The notes beneath the pieces were generated by a model. That model saw only the letters and a program-made list of their open reading frames with translations, made no database searches and was not told the DNA's origin. Positions 13,795 to 23,016 of a stretch of 29,091 bases of DNA are shown in pieces (position 1 is the first letter of the stretch; every line of letters begins with the position of its first letter). This DNA comes from an uncultured Erysipelotrichaceae bacterium (lineage in GTDB: Bacteria > Bacillota_I > Bacilli_A > Erysipelotrichales > Erysipelotrichaceae): contig CACXEN010000226.1 of assembly GCA_902766675.1 (NCBI GenBank), positions 1 to 29,091 of the forward strand, given 5' to 3'. The position numbers and the translations under genes were made by a program.

Positions 13795-16320
13795 ATGAGC
13801 GAAAAATATTCACCAATGATACAGCAGTATTTAGAAGTAAAAAAGACGTATTCCGATGCGTTGCTTTTTTATCGTGTAGGTGACTTCTATGAAATGTTTT
13901 TTGATGACGCAAAATGTGCATCGAAAGAATTAGATTTAGTATTAACCGGAAAGAATGCTGGTGTAAAAGATCGTATACCAATGTGTGGTGTACCACATCA
14001 TGCAGCATCAAGTTATATCCAAAGACTTGTGAATCGTGGTTATAAAGTCGCAATATGCGAACAGATTACAGATCCAAAAGAATCACAAGGTTTAGTAGAA
14101 AGAGATGTTATTCGTGTGATTACACCAGGTACTGTAATGGATGAAGTGGTGGATGATAAAACATCGGTTTATTTAGCATCTATCACAGATTATATTTATG
14201 GATATGCACTATCACTGGTGGAAATGAGCACTGGTGAAAATTTAATTGAGAATATAGAACATAAAGATTCTATATTGATTCAAACATTATTAAGATCCAA
14301 TGTAAAAGAAGTTGTAGTAAATAAAGATTTCAAAGAAAGAGTAATTCGTCTTTTTAGAGAACAAGGTCTAGCAATTTCATATTGTGATTTGACGAATGTA
14401 AAAGATGAATATATTCCATTATGTGAAGGAATCACAAAAGAATATGACATGGAAGCATATGGCAGAATGTTGAACTATTTAGAAAGTACACAAAAGCATA
14501 TGCTTGCCCACTTACAAGTAGTTCAAATAGAAAAAGAAGAAGATTATCTCTTGATGGATTATTCCACGAGAATGAATTTAGAATTAGTAAAACCATTGCA
14601 TGATACAGATAGAGCTATTACACTTTGGTCATTCTTAGATGAATGTAAATCCGCAATGGGTTCAAGAGAATTGAAGAAATGGATAGAAAAACCATTGTTA
14701 AATAAAGATGCGATAGAGAATAGATATAGCAAAGTAGAATATTTGATGAAGAGCTTTATGGACAGACAAGCCCTAAGAGACCACTTTTCAAATATTTATG
14801 ATTTGCAAAGATTAATCGCTAGATGTGCAATGAATACTGCCAATGCAGTAGATACACAAAGACTAGTGAAAACACTAAAAGAAGTGCCAGGTATTTTATC
14901 TTTGGTAAATACAGAAGAATTTAAAGAATATCAAAAAGTAGATTCTTTAGAAGAGTTATATCAAAAACTAAAAGATGCATTTGTGGAGAATCCACCAATT
15001 ACCATGAGTGATGGTGGGATGTTTCAAGATGGCTACAACAAAGAATTAGATGAAGCAAGAAGTATTCAAAGAAATGGGAAAGCTTATATTGCGGAATTAG
15101 AAAATAAAGAAAGAGAAAGAACTGGTATTAAAACATTAAAAATTGGTTTTAATAAAGTTTTCGGATATTATATTGAAATTTCAAAAGCTGCAGCTGCACA
15201 AGTAAAAGAAGAGTGGGGATATGAACGTAAACAAACTCTAACAAATAACGAACGTTTTACTTCACCAGAATTAAAAGAAAAAGAAGACGCAATATTACAT
15301 GCAGAAGAAAATGCGATTCGATTAGAAAAACAACTATTCCAAGAAATATTAGATGAAATAAAAACATATTTACCACGCTTACAAAAATTAAGTAAAGTAT
15401 TAGCTGAAATTGATGTGTATACTTCACTAGCAGAAGTATCTTCTAATCAAGGTTGGACGCGTCCAATTATTGGTAAAGAAAGTTTGAATATCGAAAATGG
15501 AAAGCATCCAATTTTAGATGCGATTATGAAAGATCCAAAATATGTCGCAAATAGTATTCATTTAGAAAAAGATAAAAATATACTTTTGATTACAGGTCCA
15601 AACATGGGCGGTAAATCAACCTACATGCGTCAAACTGCATTAATTATTATATTGGCGCAAATGGGATGCTATGTACCAGCGAAGTCATGTGAGATGCCAC
15701 TATTCGATAAAATATTTACTCGAATTGGGGCAAGCGATGATATATTGTCAGGACAATCTACATTTATGGTAGAGATGTCAGAAGCAAATAATGCCCTACA
15801 AGCCGCAACAGAAAAATCACTCATCCTATTTGATGAAATTGGAAGAGGAACTAGTACATATGATGGTATGGCACTAGCGCAAGCAATTATTGAATATATC
15901 GCAAGTTGTCTACATTCTTATACGATGTTTAGCACACACTATCATGAGCTAACGACACTTTCTGATAGTGTGCCTGAAATACGTAATGTGCATGTAGTAG
16001 TAAAAGAAGAGGAAGACAACGTAACATTTTTATATAAAGTCAAAGATGGTGCGGCAGGACATTCATATGGTATCAATGTCGCAAAATTAGCTGGTCTACC
16101 AGAATCTCTTTTAGAAAGAGCGAAAGTCTTACAAAATGAATTAGAAAGTAAGAAGAGAGTTGTTCAACAAAGTTATCAATTGGTTGAAATGAAAAAAGAA
16201 GATGCGAATATGAATCGCATTGCGGAAACATTAAAGAATATTGATACAGATGAAATTAGTCCAAAAGAAGCTTTGATGATTCTTTCGGATTTGGTTGAGG
16301 ATATAAATAAGGAGAAATAA
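13795..16320 (+). CDS. mutS: DNA mismatch repair protein MutS
   Basis: MutS recognises mismatches and small loops and signals repair. The mismatch-wedge motif GDFYEMFF is at residues 29–36. It has a conserved connector domain, a lever/clamp region and the ATPase domain with Walker A GPNMGGKST (601–609), then DEIGRGTSTYDG and FSTHYHEL. The C-terminal helix-turn-helix reads ISPKEALMILSDL. Length, 841 aa, is normal. ATG 13795 is preceded by AAGAGGG (13784–13790); an in-frame upstream start at 13747 lies inside the terminator/promoter and is rejected. I do not see a clear QLSFF-type beta-clamp-binding motif before the end. It overlaps uvrA by 1 bp; mutL, the usual neighbour, is absent. Confidence 0.97.
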   Translation: MSEKYSPMIQQYLEVKKTYSDALLFYRVGDFYEMFFDDAKCASKELDLVLTGKNAGVKDRIPMCGVPHHAASSYIQRLVNRGYKVAICEQITDPKESQGLVERDVIRVITPGTVMDEVVDDKTSVYLASITDYIYGYALSLVEMSTGENLIENIEHKDSILIQTLLRSNVKEVVVNKDFKERVIRLFREQGLAISYCDLTNVKDEYIPLCEGITKEYDMEAYGRMLNYLESTQKHMLAHLQVVQIEKEEDYLLMDYSTRMNLELVKPLHDTDRAITLWSFLDECKSAMGSRELKKWIEKPLLNKDAIENRYSKVEYLMKSFMDRQALRDHFSNIYDLQRLIARCAMNTANAVDTQRLVKTLKEVPGILSLVNTEEFKEYQKVDSLEELYQKLKDAFVENPPITMSDGGMFQDGYNKELDEARSIQRNGKAYIAELENKERERTGIKTLKIGFNKVFGYYIEISKAAAAQVKEEWGYERKQTLTNNERFTSPELKEKEDAILHAEENAIRLEKQLFQEILDEIKTYLPRLQKLSKVLAEIDVYTSLAEVSSNQGWTRPIIGKESLNIENGKHPILDAIMKDPKYVANSIHLEKDKNILLITGPNMGGKSTYMRQTALIIILAQMGCYVPAKSCEMPLFDKIFTRIGASDDILSGQSTFMVEMSEANNALQAATEKSLILFDEIGRGTSTYDGMALAQAIIEYIASCLHSYTMFSTHYHELTTLSDSVPEIRNVHVVVKEEEDNVTFLYKVKDGAAGHSYGINVAKLAGLPESLLERAKVLQNELESKKRVVQQSYQLVEMKKEDANMNRIAETLKNIDTDEISPKEALMILSDLVEDINKEK

Positions 16321-19157
16321 TGGAAAAAGATAAGTTGGTAATACGTGGAGCAAAAGAAAATAATCTAAAGAATATTTCTCTTGATATCCCAAAAAATAAA
16401 ATGGTTGTTATGACGGGGTTGTCTGGCAGTGGTAAAACATCTTTGGCATTCGATACGATCTATGCTGAAGGACAACGCAGATATGTGGAATCACTATCTG
16501 CCTATGCCAGAATGTTTTTGGGTGGTGTAGATAAACCAGATGTAGAATTAATTGAAGGTTTATCACCAGCAATTTCTATCGATCAAAAAACTACTTCAAA
16601 TAACCCAAGATCGACAGTTGGAACAGTTACGGAAATATATGATTATTTACGTCTGTTATATGCAAGAACAGGTACGCCATATTGTCCAAATCACAATATA
16701 CCTATCACTGGTCAAACAATTACAGAGATGGTTGATGTGGTAATGTCTTATCCTGATAAAACAAGAATCACAATTATGGCACCAATGGTTTCTAATAAAA
16801 AAGGAACTTTTAAAGATACATTCCAAAAACTATTAAAAGATGGATATGTTAGAGCTAGAGTAGATGGAGAGATTCATTTATTAGAAGATGATATTGATTT
16901 AGAAAAGAATAAAAGACATGACATTGATGTAGTTATCGATCGTATTGTAAAAAGTGATGACAATAAATCAAGAATTCATGATTCTTTAGAAACAGCAATC
17001 AATCTTTCAGATGGTAAAGCAATTGCTTTATTAGATGAAGAGGAAGTCGTATTCTCTTCTCATTTTGCATGTAAGATTTGTGGATTCTCTATTCCATCTT
17101 TAGAACCTAGACTATTTTCATTTAATGCCCCAATTGGTGCATGTGAAACATGTCATGGTTTAGGTATAACAGAAGAAGTAGATGTGGATAATTTAATTCC
17201 AGATCGAAATCTATCTATTCGTGAGGGTGGAATTCGTTATTATAAAAATATCGTTGATACAGAAAATATTGAATGGCAAACATTTGAAGTTTTATTGAAG
17301 CACTACAAAATCGATTTAGATACACCAATTAAAAAATTAACCAAGAAACAATTAGATGCCATCCTATATGGTAGTGATAAACCAATTAAATATTCCATTA
17401 CATCATCAGGAGGTAATCAATACACAAGAAATGATTATATTGAAGGTGTAAAAAATTTAATTGAAAGAAGATATGTGGAAACAACTTCTTCTATGTCCAA
17501 AGATTGGTATCATAGCTACATGGTGGAATCACCATGTCCAACTTGTGGTGGAAAACGATTGAATGCACAAGCATTATCTGTACGAGTTGGAGATAAAAAT
17601 ATTAATCAATTTACGAAGCTGTCAGTTTTAAAAGCTCTACAATGGGTAGAAAAGTTAAAACTTTCAAAAGAGAAAGCGAAGATAGCAGATCTTGTATTAA
17701 AGGAAATCACAAATCGTTTACAGTTCTTAAAAGATGTTGGTTTAGAATATTTAACATTAGATCGACTAGCTGGAACTTTATCTGGTGGTGAAGCACAAAG
17801 AATTCGTTTGGCTACACAAATCGGATCTAAGTTAAGTGGTGTTTTATATGTATTGGATGAGCCAAGTATTGGTTTACACCAAAGAGATAATTCTAAGTTG
17901 ATTGCGACATTAAAGAATATGCGTGATTTAGGAAATTCTTTAATTATTGTAGAACACGATGAAGAAACGATGCTTAGTGCAGATTGGATAGTGGATATTG
18001 GACCTGGCGCTGGTATTCATGGTGGTGAAGTTATCGCTAATGGTACACCAGAAGAAGTAATGAAGAATAAGAATTCGATTACTGGCCAATACCTAAGTGG
18101 TAAAAAGATAATTGAAGTACCTGAAAAAAGAAGAAAAGGTAATGGTCAATTTGTGGAAATCAAAGGTGCTTCTCAACACAATCTAAAAGATTTAAATATC
18201 AAAATACCTTTAGGTAAATTGGTATTAGTTACAGGTGTATCAGGTTCAGGTAAAAGTACGCTAGTAAATGAAGTATTTATGAAAGCTGTACTTGTTGCAC
18301 TGGGAAGACAAAAAATAAAACCAGGTAAACATAAGTCAATCAAAGGTTTAGAGAATATTGATAAACTTGTACAAATTGATCAAGATCCAATTGGAAGAAC
18401 ACCTAGATCAAATCCTGCAACATATACAGGTGTATTTGACGAAATCCGTGAAGTATTTGCGAAAACACCAGAAGCTAGAATGCGCGGATATAGTAAAGGG
18501 AGATTCTCTTTCAATGTAAAAGGTGGAAGATGTGAAGCTTGTTGTGGAGATGGTGTAAAAACTATCTCGATGAATTTCTTGCCAGATGTATATGTACCAT
18601 GTGAGGTATGTCATGGAAAACGATATAACGAAGAAACTTTGCAATGTACATATAAAGGAAAGAATATCTATGACGTATTAGAAATGGATGTAGAAGAAGC
18701 TTTGAAATTCTTTGCGAATCATCCAAAGATCAAAAACAAACTACAAACACTATATGATGTTGGCTTAGGTTATATAAAACTTGGACAATCTTCTACAACA
18801 TTATCTGGTGGTGAAGCACAACGTGTAAAACTTGCTTCAGAGCTCCAAAAGAAAGCTACGGGAAAAACTGTATATATACTCGATGAGCCAACAACTGGTT
18901 TACATACAGACGATGTAAAACGATTGATCGAAGTACTACAAAGAATTGTGGATAATGGAGATACAGTTGTGGTAATAGAACATAATTTAGATGTGATAAA
19001 AAGCGCAGACTGGATTATTGATCTAGGACCAGATGGTGGAGACTTTGGTGGCGAAGTTGTCGCACAGGGAACACCAGAAGATATAGCGAAAGATAAACGT
19101 AGCTATACAGGAGAATATTTAAAGAAAGCATTAGCGTGGTCTAAGAAAAAGAAATAA
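16320..19157 (+). CDS. uvrA: UvrABC excinuclease subunit A
   Basis: UvrA is the damage-sensing ATPase of nucleotide excision repair and loads UvrB on damaged DNA. Both ABC modules are intact: Walker A GLSGSGKT (33–40) and GVSGSGKST in the second half, with ABC signatures LSGGEAQRI and LSGGEAQRV. Zinc-binding cysteines are visible as CKIC and CETC in the first half and CEACCGDG to CEVCHG in the second. Length (945 aa) matches the family. The ATG shares its A with the mutS stop codon, and GGAG lies at about 16311, so expression is coupled to mutS. In most Bacillota uvrA follows uvrB; here uvrB is not adjacent. A terminator follows at 19185. Confidence 0.97.
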   Translation: MEKDKLVIRGAKENNLKNISLDIPKNKMVVMTGLSGSGKTSLAFDTIYAEGQRRYVESLSAYARMFLGGVDKPDVELIEGLSPAISIDQKTTSNNPRSTVGTVTEIYDYLRLLYARTGTPYCPNHNIPITGQTITEMVDVVMSYPDKTRITIMAPMVSNKKGTFKDTFQKLLKDGYVRARVDGEIHLLEDDIDLEKNKRHDIDVVIDRIVKSDDNKSRIHDSLETAINLSDGKAIALLDEEEVVFSSHFACKICGFSIPSLEPRLFSFNAPIGACETCHGLGITEEVDVDNLIPDRNLSIREGGIRYYKNIVDTENIEWQTFEVLLKHYKIDLDTPIKKLTKKQLDAILYGSDKPIKYSITSSGGNQYTRNDYIEGVKNLIERRYVETTSSMSKDWYHSYMVESPCPTCGGKRLNAQALSVRVGDKNINQFTKLSVLKALQWVEKLKLSKEKAKIADLVLKEITNRLQFLKDVGLEYLTLDRLAGTLSGGEAQRIRLATQIGSKLSGVLYVLDEPSIGLHQRDNSKLIATLKNMRDLGNSLIIVEHDEETMLSADWIVDIGPGAGIHGGEVIANGTPEEVMKNKNSITGQYLSGKKIIEVPEKRRKGNGQFVEIKGASQHNLKDLNIKIPLGKLVLVTGVSGSGKSTLVNEVFMKAVLVALGRQKIKPGKHKSIKGLENIDKLVQIDQDPIGRTPRSNPATYTGVFDEIREVFAKTPEARMRGYSKGRFSFNVKGGRCEACCGDGVKTISMNFLPDVYVPCEVCHGKRYNEETLQCTYKGKNIYDVLEMDVEEALKFFANHPKIKNKLQTLYDVGLGYIKLGQSSTTLSGGEAQRVKLASELQKKATGKTVYILDEPTTGLHTDDVKRLIEVLQRIVDNGDTVVVIEHNLDVIKSADWIIDLGPDGGDFGGEVVAQGTPEDIAKDKRSYTGEYLKKALAWSKKKK

Positions 19158-19184
19158 GACAAATTAAGTATTTAAAAGTTTATT

Positions 19185-19213
19185 AGGTTTAACTTCTTAG
19201 GGTTAAACCTTTT
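19185..19213 (+). terminator. Rho-independent terminator after uvrA
   Basis: AGGTTTAAC (19185–19193) pairs with GTTAAACCT (19202–19210) around an 8-base loop, followed by a short T run. The T run is brief, so termination may be partial. Confidence 0.75.
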
Positions 19214-19261
19214 ATATTGTTGGGATAGGCAATTCTATTTTTATATAGGATGAAGTTGAAT

Positions 19262-19267
19262 TATAAT
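19262..19267 (+). promoter_or_regulatory. Probable -10 element of the ggt–chrA operon
   Basis: A perfect TATAAT lies 22 bp before ATG 19290. The -35 region (TTTTAT at 17 bp spacing) is poor. If this is the promoter, the ATG at 19266 would be part of the -10 box and untranscribed, which supports the start at 19290. Confidence 0.45.
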
Positions 19268-19289
19268 GATAAGGAAACGGGGAATGAAG

Positions 19290-20903
19290 ATGAATTATGA
19301 TGCTTTAAATCAACCATATGCGTCAAATAGGTATTGTGTTACCGCAAAAAATGGAATGGTAGCGACAGGAAATGCACTAGCAAGTTCTGCGGGTTTATCT
19401 ATCTTACAAAAAGGTGGTAATGCGGTAGATGCAGCAGTAGCGACTGCGGCAGCTTTAACAGTGGTTGAACCAACTGCCAATGGAATTGGTTCAGATGCCT
19501 TTGCGATTGTATGGATTAATAACGAACTACATGGAATCAATGGTTCAGGATATTCTCCAAAACACATGACACTAAATCGTGTGAAACCATTAGTGGATAA
19601 TAAAGAAATGCCAAAACATGGTTGGCTTCCTATTATGGTTCCAGGAGCACCAAAGACTTGGGCAAGACTGATTGAAAGATTTGGAAATCTTTCATTAGAA
19701 GAAGTATTACAACCAGCAATTGAGTATGCAGAAAATGGTTTTCCACTTTCCCCAAGTATTGCAAGCTCTTGGCAAAAAGCAGTAGAGAAATACAAAGAAT
19801 TATTCAAAGATAAATTGGAATATAGAGAATTCTTTAAAACATTTACGAAAGATAATGAACCATATGCCTTTGGAGATATTGTGAAATTAGAAAATCATGC
19901 AAAGACATTACGTTTAATCGCTCAAACAAATGGAGATGCTTTTTATAAAGGAGAAATCGCAGATCAATTTATCAAACAGTCTTTACGTGATGGAGGATTC
20001 TTCTGTAAAGAAGATTTAGCATCCTATGATGTGGAATGGGTTGATCCAATATCAGTGAATTATAGAGGATATGACATTTTTGAATTACCACCAAATGGAC
20101 AAGGTATAACAGCATTAATGGCATTGAATATCTTAAAAGAGTTCCAATTTGAAGAAAGAGAAACTGGAGATACGTATCACAAACAATTAGAAGCGATGAA
20201 AATTGCTTTTGCGGATAGTAAGCATTACGTTAGTGATCCAACAACAATGAAGATGGATTATAAAAGATTCTTAACAGATGAATATGGCGCAATGCGCGCA
20301 AAAGAAATTACAGATATGGCATTTGAACCAAGATTCTGTATTCCTCCAAAAAGTGGAACAGTATATCTTTGTACAGCAGATAAATTTGGTAATATGGTTT
20401 CCATGATTCAATCAAACTATATGGGATTTGGATCAGGTGTTGTATTAGAAGGATATGGCGTTTCCTTACAAAATAGAGGATGCGAATTTTCATTGGATGA
20501 AGATGATGTAAATGTATTAGCACCACATAAGCGTAGTTATCATACAATTATTCCTGGTTTTATGATGAAAGACGGTAAAGCAATTGGACCATTTGGCGTA
20601 ATGGGTGGATATATGCAGCCACAAGGTCATGTACAAGTGGTGATGAATATGATAGATTTCAATCTCAATCCACAGATGGCATTAGATGCGCCACGTTGGC
20701 AATGGATAGAAAAGAGAAAAGTTGAAGTTGAAAAAACAGTGAGCCAAGAAATCTTTGATGATTTATATGATAGAGGACATGATATTTCCTATAGCGAGAA
20801 TACGAGTTCTTTTGGCAGAGGGCAAATCATTCAACGATTAGAAAATGGAACACTTGTTGGTGCATGTGAATCACGTACTGATTCAAATATTGCATGTTAT
20901 TAG
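19290..20903 (+). CDS. Gamma-glutamyltransferase-family protein, YwrD-like
   Basis: The 537-aa product belongs to the Ntn-hydrolase gamma-glutamyltranspeptidase family, which self-cleaves before a threonine and transfers or hydrolyses gamma-glutamyl groups. The N-terminal part has the family segment MVATGNALASSAGLSILQKG, then GGNAVDAAVATAA. The nucleophile is probably Thr357 in SGTVYLCTADKFGNMVSMIQS; PFGVMGGYMQPQGHVQV and ALDAPRWQW follow. There is no signal peptide, unlike secreted Ggt, so it should act in the cytoplasm like the YwrD type. ATG 19290 has ACGGGG 7 bp upstream; ATG codons at 19266 and 19284 are less well placed. It is followed 8 bp later by a ChrA half. The substrate is unknown. 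Confidence 0.88.
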   Translation: MNYDALNQPYASNRYCVTAKNGMVATGNALASSAGLSILQKGGNAVDAAVATAAALTVVEPTANGIGSDAFAIVWINNELHGINGSGYSPKHMTLNRVKPLVDNKEMPKHGWLPIMVPGAPKTWARLIERFGNLSLEEVLQPAIEYAENGFPLSPSIASSWQKAVEKYKELFKDKLEYREFFKTFTKDNEPYAFGDIVKLENHAKTLRLIAQTNGDAFYKGEIADQFIKQSLRDGGFFCKEDLASYDVEWVDPISVNYRGYDIFELPPNGQGITALMALNILKEFQFEERETGDTYHKQLEAMKIAFADSKHYVSDPTTMKMDYKRFLTDEYGAMRAKEITDMAFEPRFCIPPKSGTVYLCTADKFGNMVSMIQSNYMGFGSGVVLEGYGVSLQNRGCEFSLDEDDVNVLAPHKRSYHTIIPGFMMKDGKAIGPFGVMGGYMQPQGHVQVVMNMIDFNLNPQMALDAPRWQWIEKRKVEVEKTVSQEIFDDLYDRGHDISYSENTSSFGRGQIIQRLENGTLVGACESRTDSNIACY

Positions 20904-20911
20904 GAGGATTC

Positions 20912-21463
20912 GTGAAAGAATTATTACAGATATATACAGCATGGTTTAAAATGGGGCTATTTACCTTTGGTGGTGGATATGCCATGTTGCCAATGATTCA
21001 AAAAGAAGCGATAGAAAAACATCATTGGGCTACAGAAGATGAAATCCTGGATTACTATGCTGTTGGACAATGTACACCAGGAATCATTGCGGTAAATACC
21101 GCAACTTTTGTTGGTTATAAAATAAAAGGTATACTTGGTAGTATCTTTGCGACATTAGGTGTAATCAGTCCTTCACTAATTATTATCTTTTTGATTAGTA
21201 CACTAATTAAAAACTTTGCGGAGCTAGAAGTTGTGCAGCATGCTTTGCAAGGAATACAAGTAGCTGTATGTGCACTGATGGTCAATGCAATTATGAATTT
21301 GTTTAAAAAAGGAGTCAAAGATATTCCAACTGCATTGATATTTGTTGGATCATTTTTATTGGCACACTTCACTAGTATCCCAACAATATTCATTGTTTTA
21401 TTGGCTGGTGTATGTGGATATGTTTTGCATTTTGCAAAGAATAGGAAAGAAGGTGTAGCATGA
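20912..21463 (+). CDS. Chromate-transporter family protein, half 1
   Basis: This is one half of a split ChrA-type transporter: a single CHR domain of 183 aa with about five to six hydrophobic segments. The family motifs are FTFGGGYAMLPMI near the N-terminus and CTPGIIAVNTATFVGY, plus ISPSLIIIFLIS. I chose GTG 20912 because AGGAGG (20902–20907) is correctly placed for it and the product then starts MKELLQIYTAWFKMG, the usual family start. ATG 20894 lies in the end of the upstream gene and lacks a ribosome binding site. It overlaps half 2 by 4 bp. CHR proteins exist as short pairs in Bacillota; chromate is the named substrate, but the native one may be another anion. Confidence 0.88.
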   Translation: MKELLQIYTAWFKMGLFTFGGGYAMLPMIQKEAIEKHHWATEDEILDYYAVGQCTPGIIAVNTATFVGYKIKGILGSIFATLGVISPSLIIIFLISTLIKNFAELEVVQHALQGIQVAVCALMVNAIMNLFKKGVKDIPTALIFVGSFLLAHFTSIPTIFIVLLAGVCGYVLHFAKNRKEGVA

Positions 21464-22029
21464 GTGGATTATTGTTGATGTGCTATGAATTCTTTATGAC
21501 TGGCTTATTCGCAATTGGAGGAGGACTTGCCACAATTCCATTTTTAAAAGAAATGGCTGTGAAATATAATTGGTTTACCCTAAATGATTTAACAACGATG
21601 ATTGCAGTAAGTGAAAGTACACCTGGCCCAATTGGTGTAAATATGTCCACATATGTAGGGAACTCCATGTATGGATTTATTGGAGGTATTTTAGCTACTT
21701 TATCATTAGTTGCGCCATCCATTATTGTGATTTGTATTATTGCAAAAATGTTAAAAAAGTTTAAAGATTCAAAAATAGTAAAAAGTGTTTTTGAAGGATT
21801 AAGACCAGCAGTAGTAGGATTGGTATTATCCGCAATGGTTTCTATTTTTGCTGGAGCACTACTATATGTGGATAAATATACAACAAGTGGAAATTTGATG
21901 GATTTATGGAATATAAAAGCAATTATACTATTTGTTTGCTTGTTGGTATTTTACCAATGGAAAAATAAGATTCATCCAATATTTATTATTTTGATTGCGG
22001 CTTCGATGGGGGTTGTATTTGGTTTCTAA
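21460..22029 (+). CDS. Chromate-transporter family protein, half 2
   Basis: This is the second CHR half, 189 aa, started by the ATGA overlap with half 1. FAIGGGLATIPFL and STPGPIGVNMSTYVG mirror the motifs in half 1, with PGP matching the family consensus better. VAPSIIVICIIA is followed by further membrane segments. Paired short CHR proteins are thought to insert with opposite orientation and act as a heterodimer (family knowledge). The unit of Ggt-like enzyme plus two CHR halves lies between uvrA and hprK, where many Bacillota have none of these. No terminator is visible before the hprK promoter. The transported ion is unknown. Confidence 0.88.
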   Translation: MSGLLLMCYEFFMTGLFAIGGGLATIPFLKEMAVKYNWFTLNDLTTMIAVSESTPGPIGVNMSTYVGNSMYGFIGGILATLSLVAPSIIVICIIAKMLKKFKDSKIVKSVFEGLRPAVVGLVLSAMVSIFAGALLYVDKYTTSGNLMDLWNIKAIILFVCLLVFYQWKNKIHPIFIILIAASMGVVFGF

Positions 22030-22048
22030 AGAGAAATTAGTAAAGTCG

Positions 22049-22057
22049 TGGTATAAT
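22049..22057 (+). promoter_or_regulatory. Extended -10 promoter of hprK
   Basis: TGGTATAAT at 22049–22057 is a perfect -10 with the TGN extension. No -35 match is seen. Transcription would start near 22064, leaving a leader of only about 17 nt. Confidence 0.65.
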
Positions 22058-22080
22058 CATACTACCGCAAAAAAAAGATT

Positions 22081-23016
22081 ATGAAATACAGTAAACAAGT
22101 AAAAGTTAAAGAGATTGTAGAACAGTTTCGCCTAGAACAATTAACAGGAGATGAAAAGGCATTAGAGAGATGGACAGTTGTGCCTGATATGAATCGTCCT
22201 GGTTTTGAACTATGTGGTTTTTTTAGACCAACAGACCCAAGAAGAATTGTGATTATTGGGAATAAAGAAACTGAATTTATTAATGAGATGAGCGAAAAAG
22301 ACCAGAGGGAAAGATTTCCATTATTAACCGATGGTTTAACGCCAGCAATTATTATCACAAAAGGAAATGATCTTCCTCCAATTCTAGAGGAAGTTGCCAA
22401 TGAGAATAACTTTCCTATATTACGTACAAAATTACCAACATATCGTTTTACAGTTGACCTAATTGCTTATTTAGATGAGCGCTTAGCTGCTGAAACAACA
22501 ATGTCTGGTGTATTGATGAATGTTTATGGTAAAGGCGTTCTACTCATGGGTGAAAGCGGTATGGGTAAATCAGAAACTGCCCTAGAACTAATCAACAAAA
22601 AACATGTATTGATTGCGGATGACCGCGTTGATGTACAACATGTTCATAATAATGTCTATGGACATGCACCAGATATCATCAAAGGATTATTAGAAATCCG
22701 TGGTATTGGCATCATTGATGTAGAGAAGATGTTTGGAACATCTGCTCTAGGTGATAGAGCACAAATTGATTTGATTATTAAGCTTGAGACATTTGATGCA
22801 GCGGAAGAATATAACCGTATTGGAGATGAATTAGAACGTTATACAGAAATACTTGGTGTACTTGTACCAACAATCACTTTACCAATTAGTGCTGGTAGAA
22901 ATGTTGGAGTATTAGTAGAATCTGCAGTAACGAATTTCCAACTCCAAGAAAAGGGATTTAGTAGTGCGAATTTAATTCGTCACCGTTTTAGAAATGTAAA
23001 CCAGGAGGAAGAATAA
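22081..23016 (+). CDS. hprK: HPr kinase/phosphorylase
   Basis: HprK phosphorylates and dephosphorylates HPr at Ser46, linking glycolytic state to carbon catabolite control. The 311-aa product has the N-terminal domain, Walker A GESGMGKS (157–164), ADDRVDV at about 180 and the HprK signature LEIRGIGIIDVEKMFG (about 204–219). Three positions differ from the usual Bacillota sequence as I recall it: the P-loop is GES rather than GDS; the HGVLVD segment before it reads SGVLMN at 142–147, so the conserved histidine is absent; and the later PGRN is AGRN. The start ATG 22081 lacks a recognisable ribosome binding site (A-rich leader). It overlaps the fusion gene by 1 bp. Identity is strong. Confidence 0.93.
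   Translation: MKYSKQVKVKEIVEQFRLEQLTGDEKALERWTVVPDMNRPGFELCGFFRPTDPRRIVIIGNKETEFINEMSEKDQRERFPLLTDGLTPAIIITKGNDLPPILEEVANENNFPILRTKLPTYRFTVDLIAYLDERLAAETTMSGVLMNVYGKGVLLMGESGMGKSETALELINKKHVLIADDRVDVQHVHNNVYGHAPDIIKGLLEIRGIGIIDVEKMFGTSALGDRAQIDLIIKLETFDAAEEYNRIGDELERYTEILGVLVPTITLPISAGRNVGVLVESAVTNFQLQEKGFSSANLIRHRFRNVNQEEE

Noticed and set aside
13097..14053. Long − strand reading frame opposite the surface protein and mutS
   Set aside because: It is antisense to two convincing genes, has repetitive Gly/Ser content produced by the Pro-rich stalk, and has no SD.
20894..20911. ATG start for the first CHR half
   Set aside because: It overlaps the upstream gene and lacks an SD; GTG 20912 has AGGAGG upstream.
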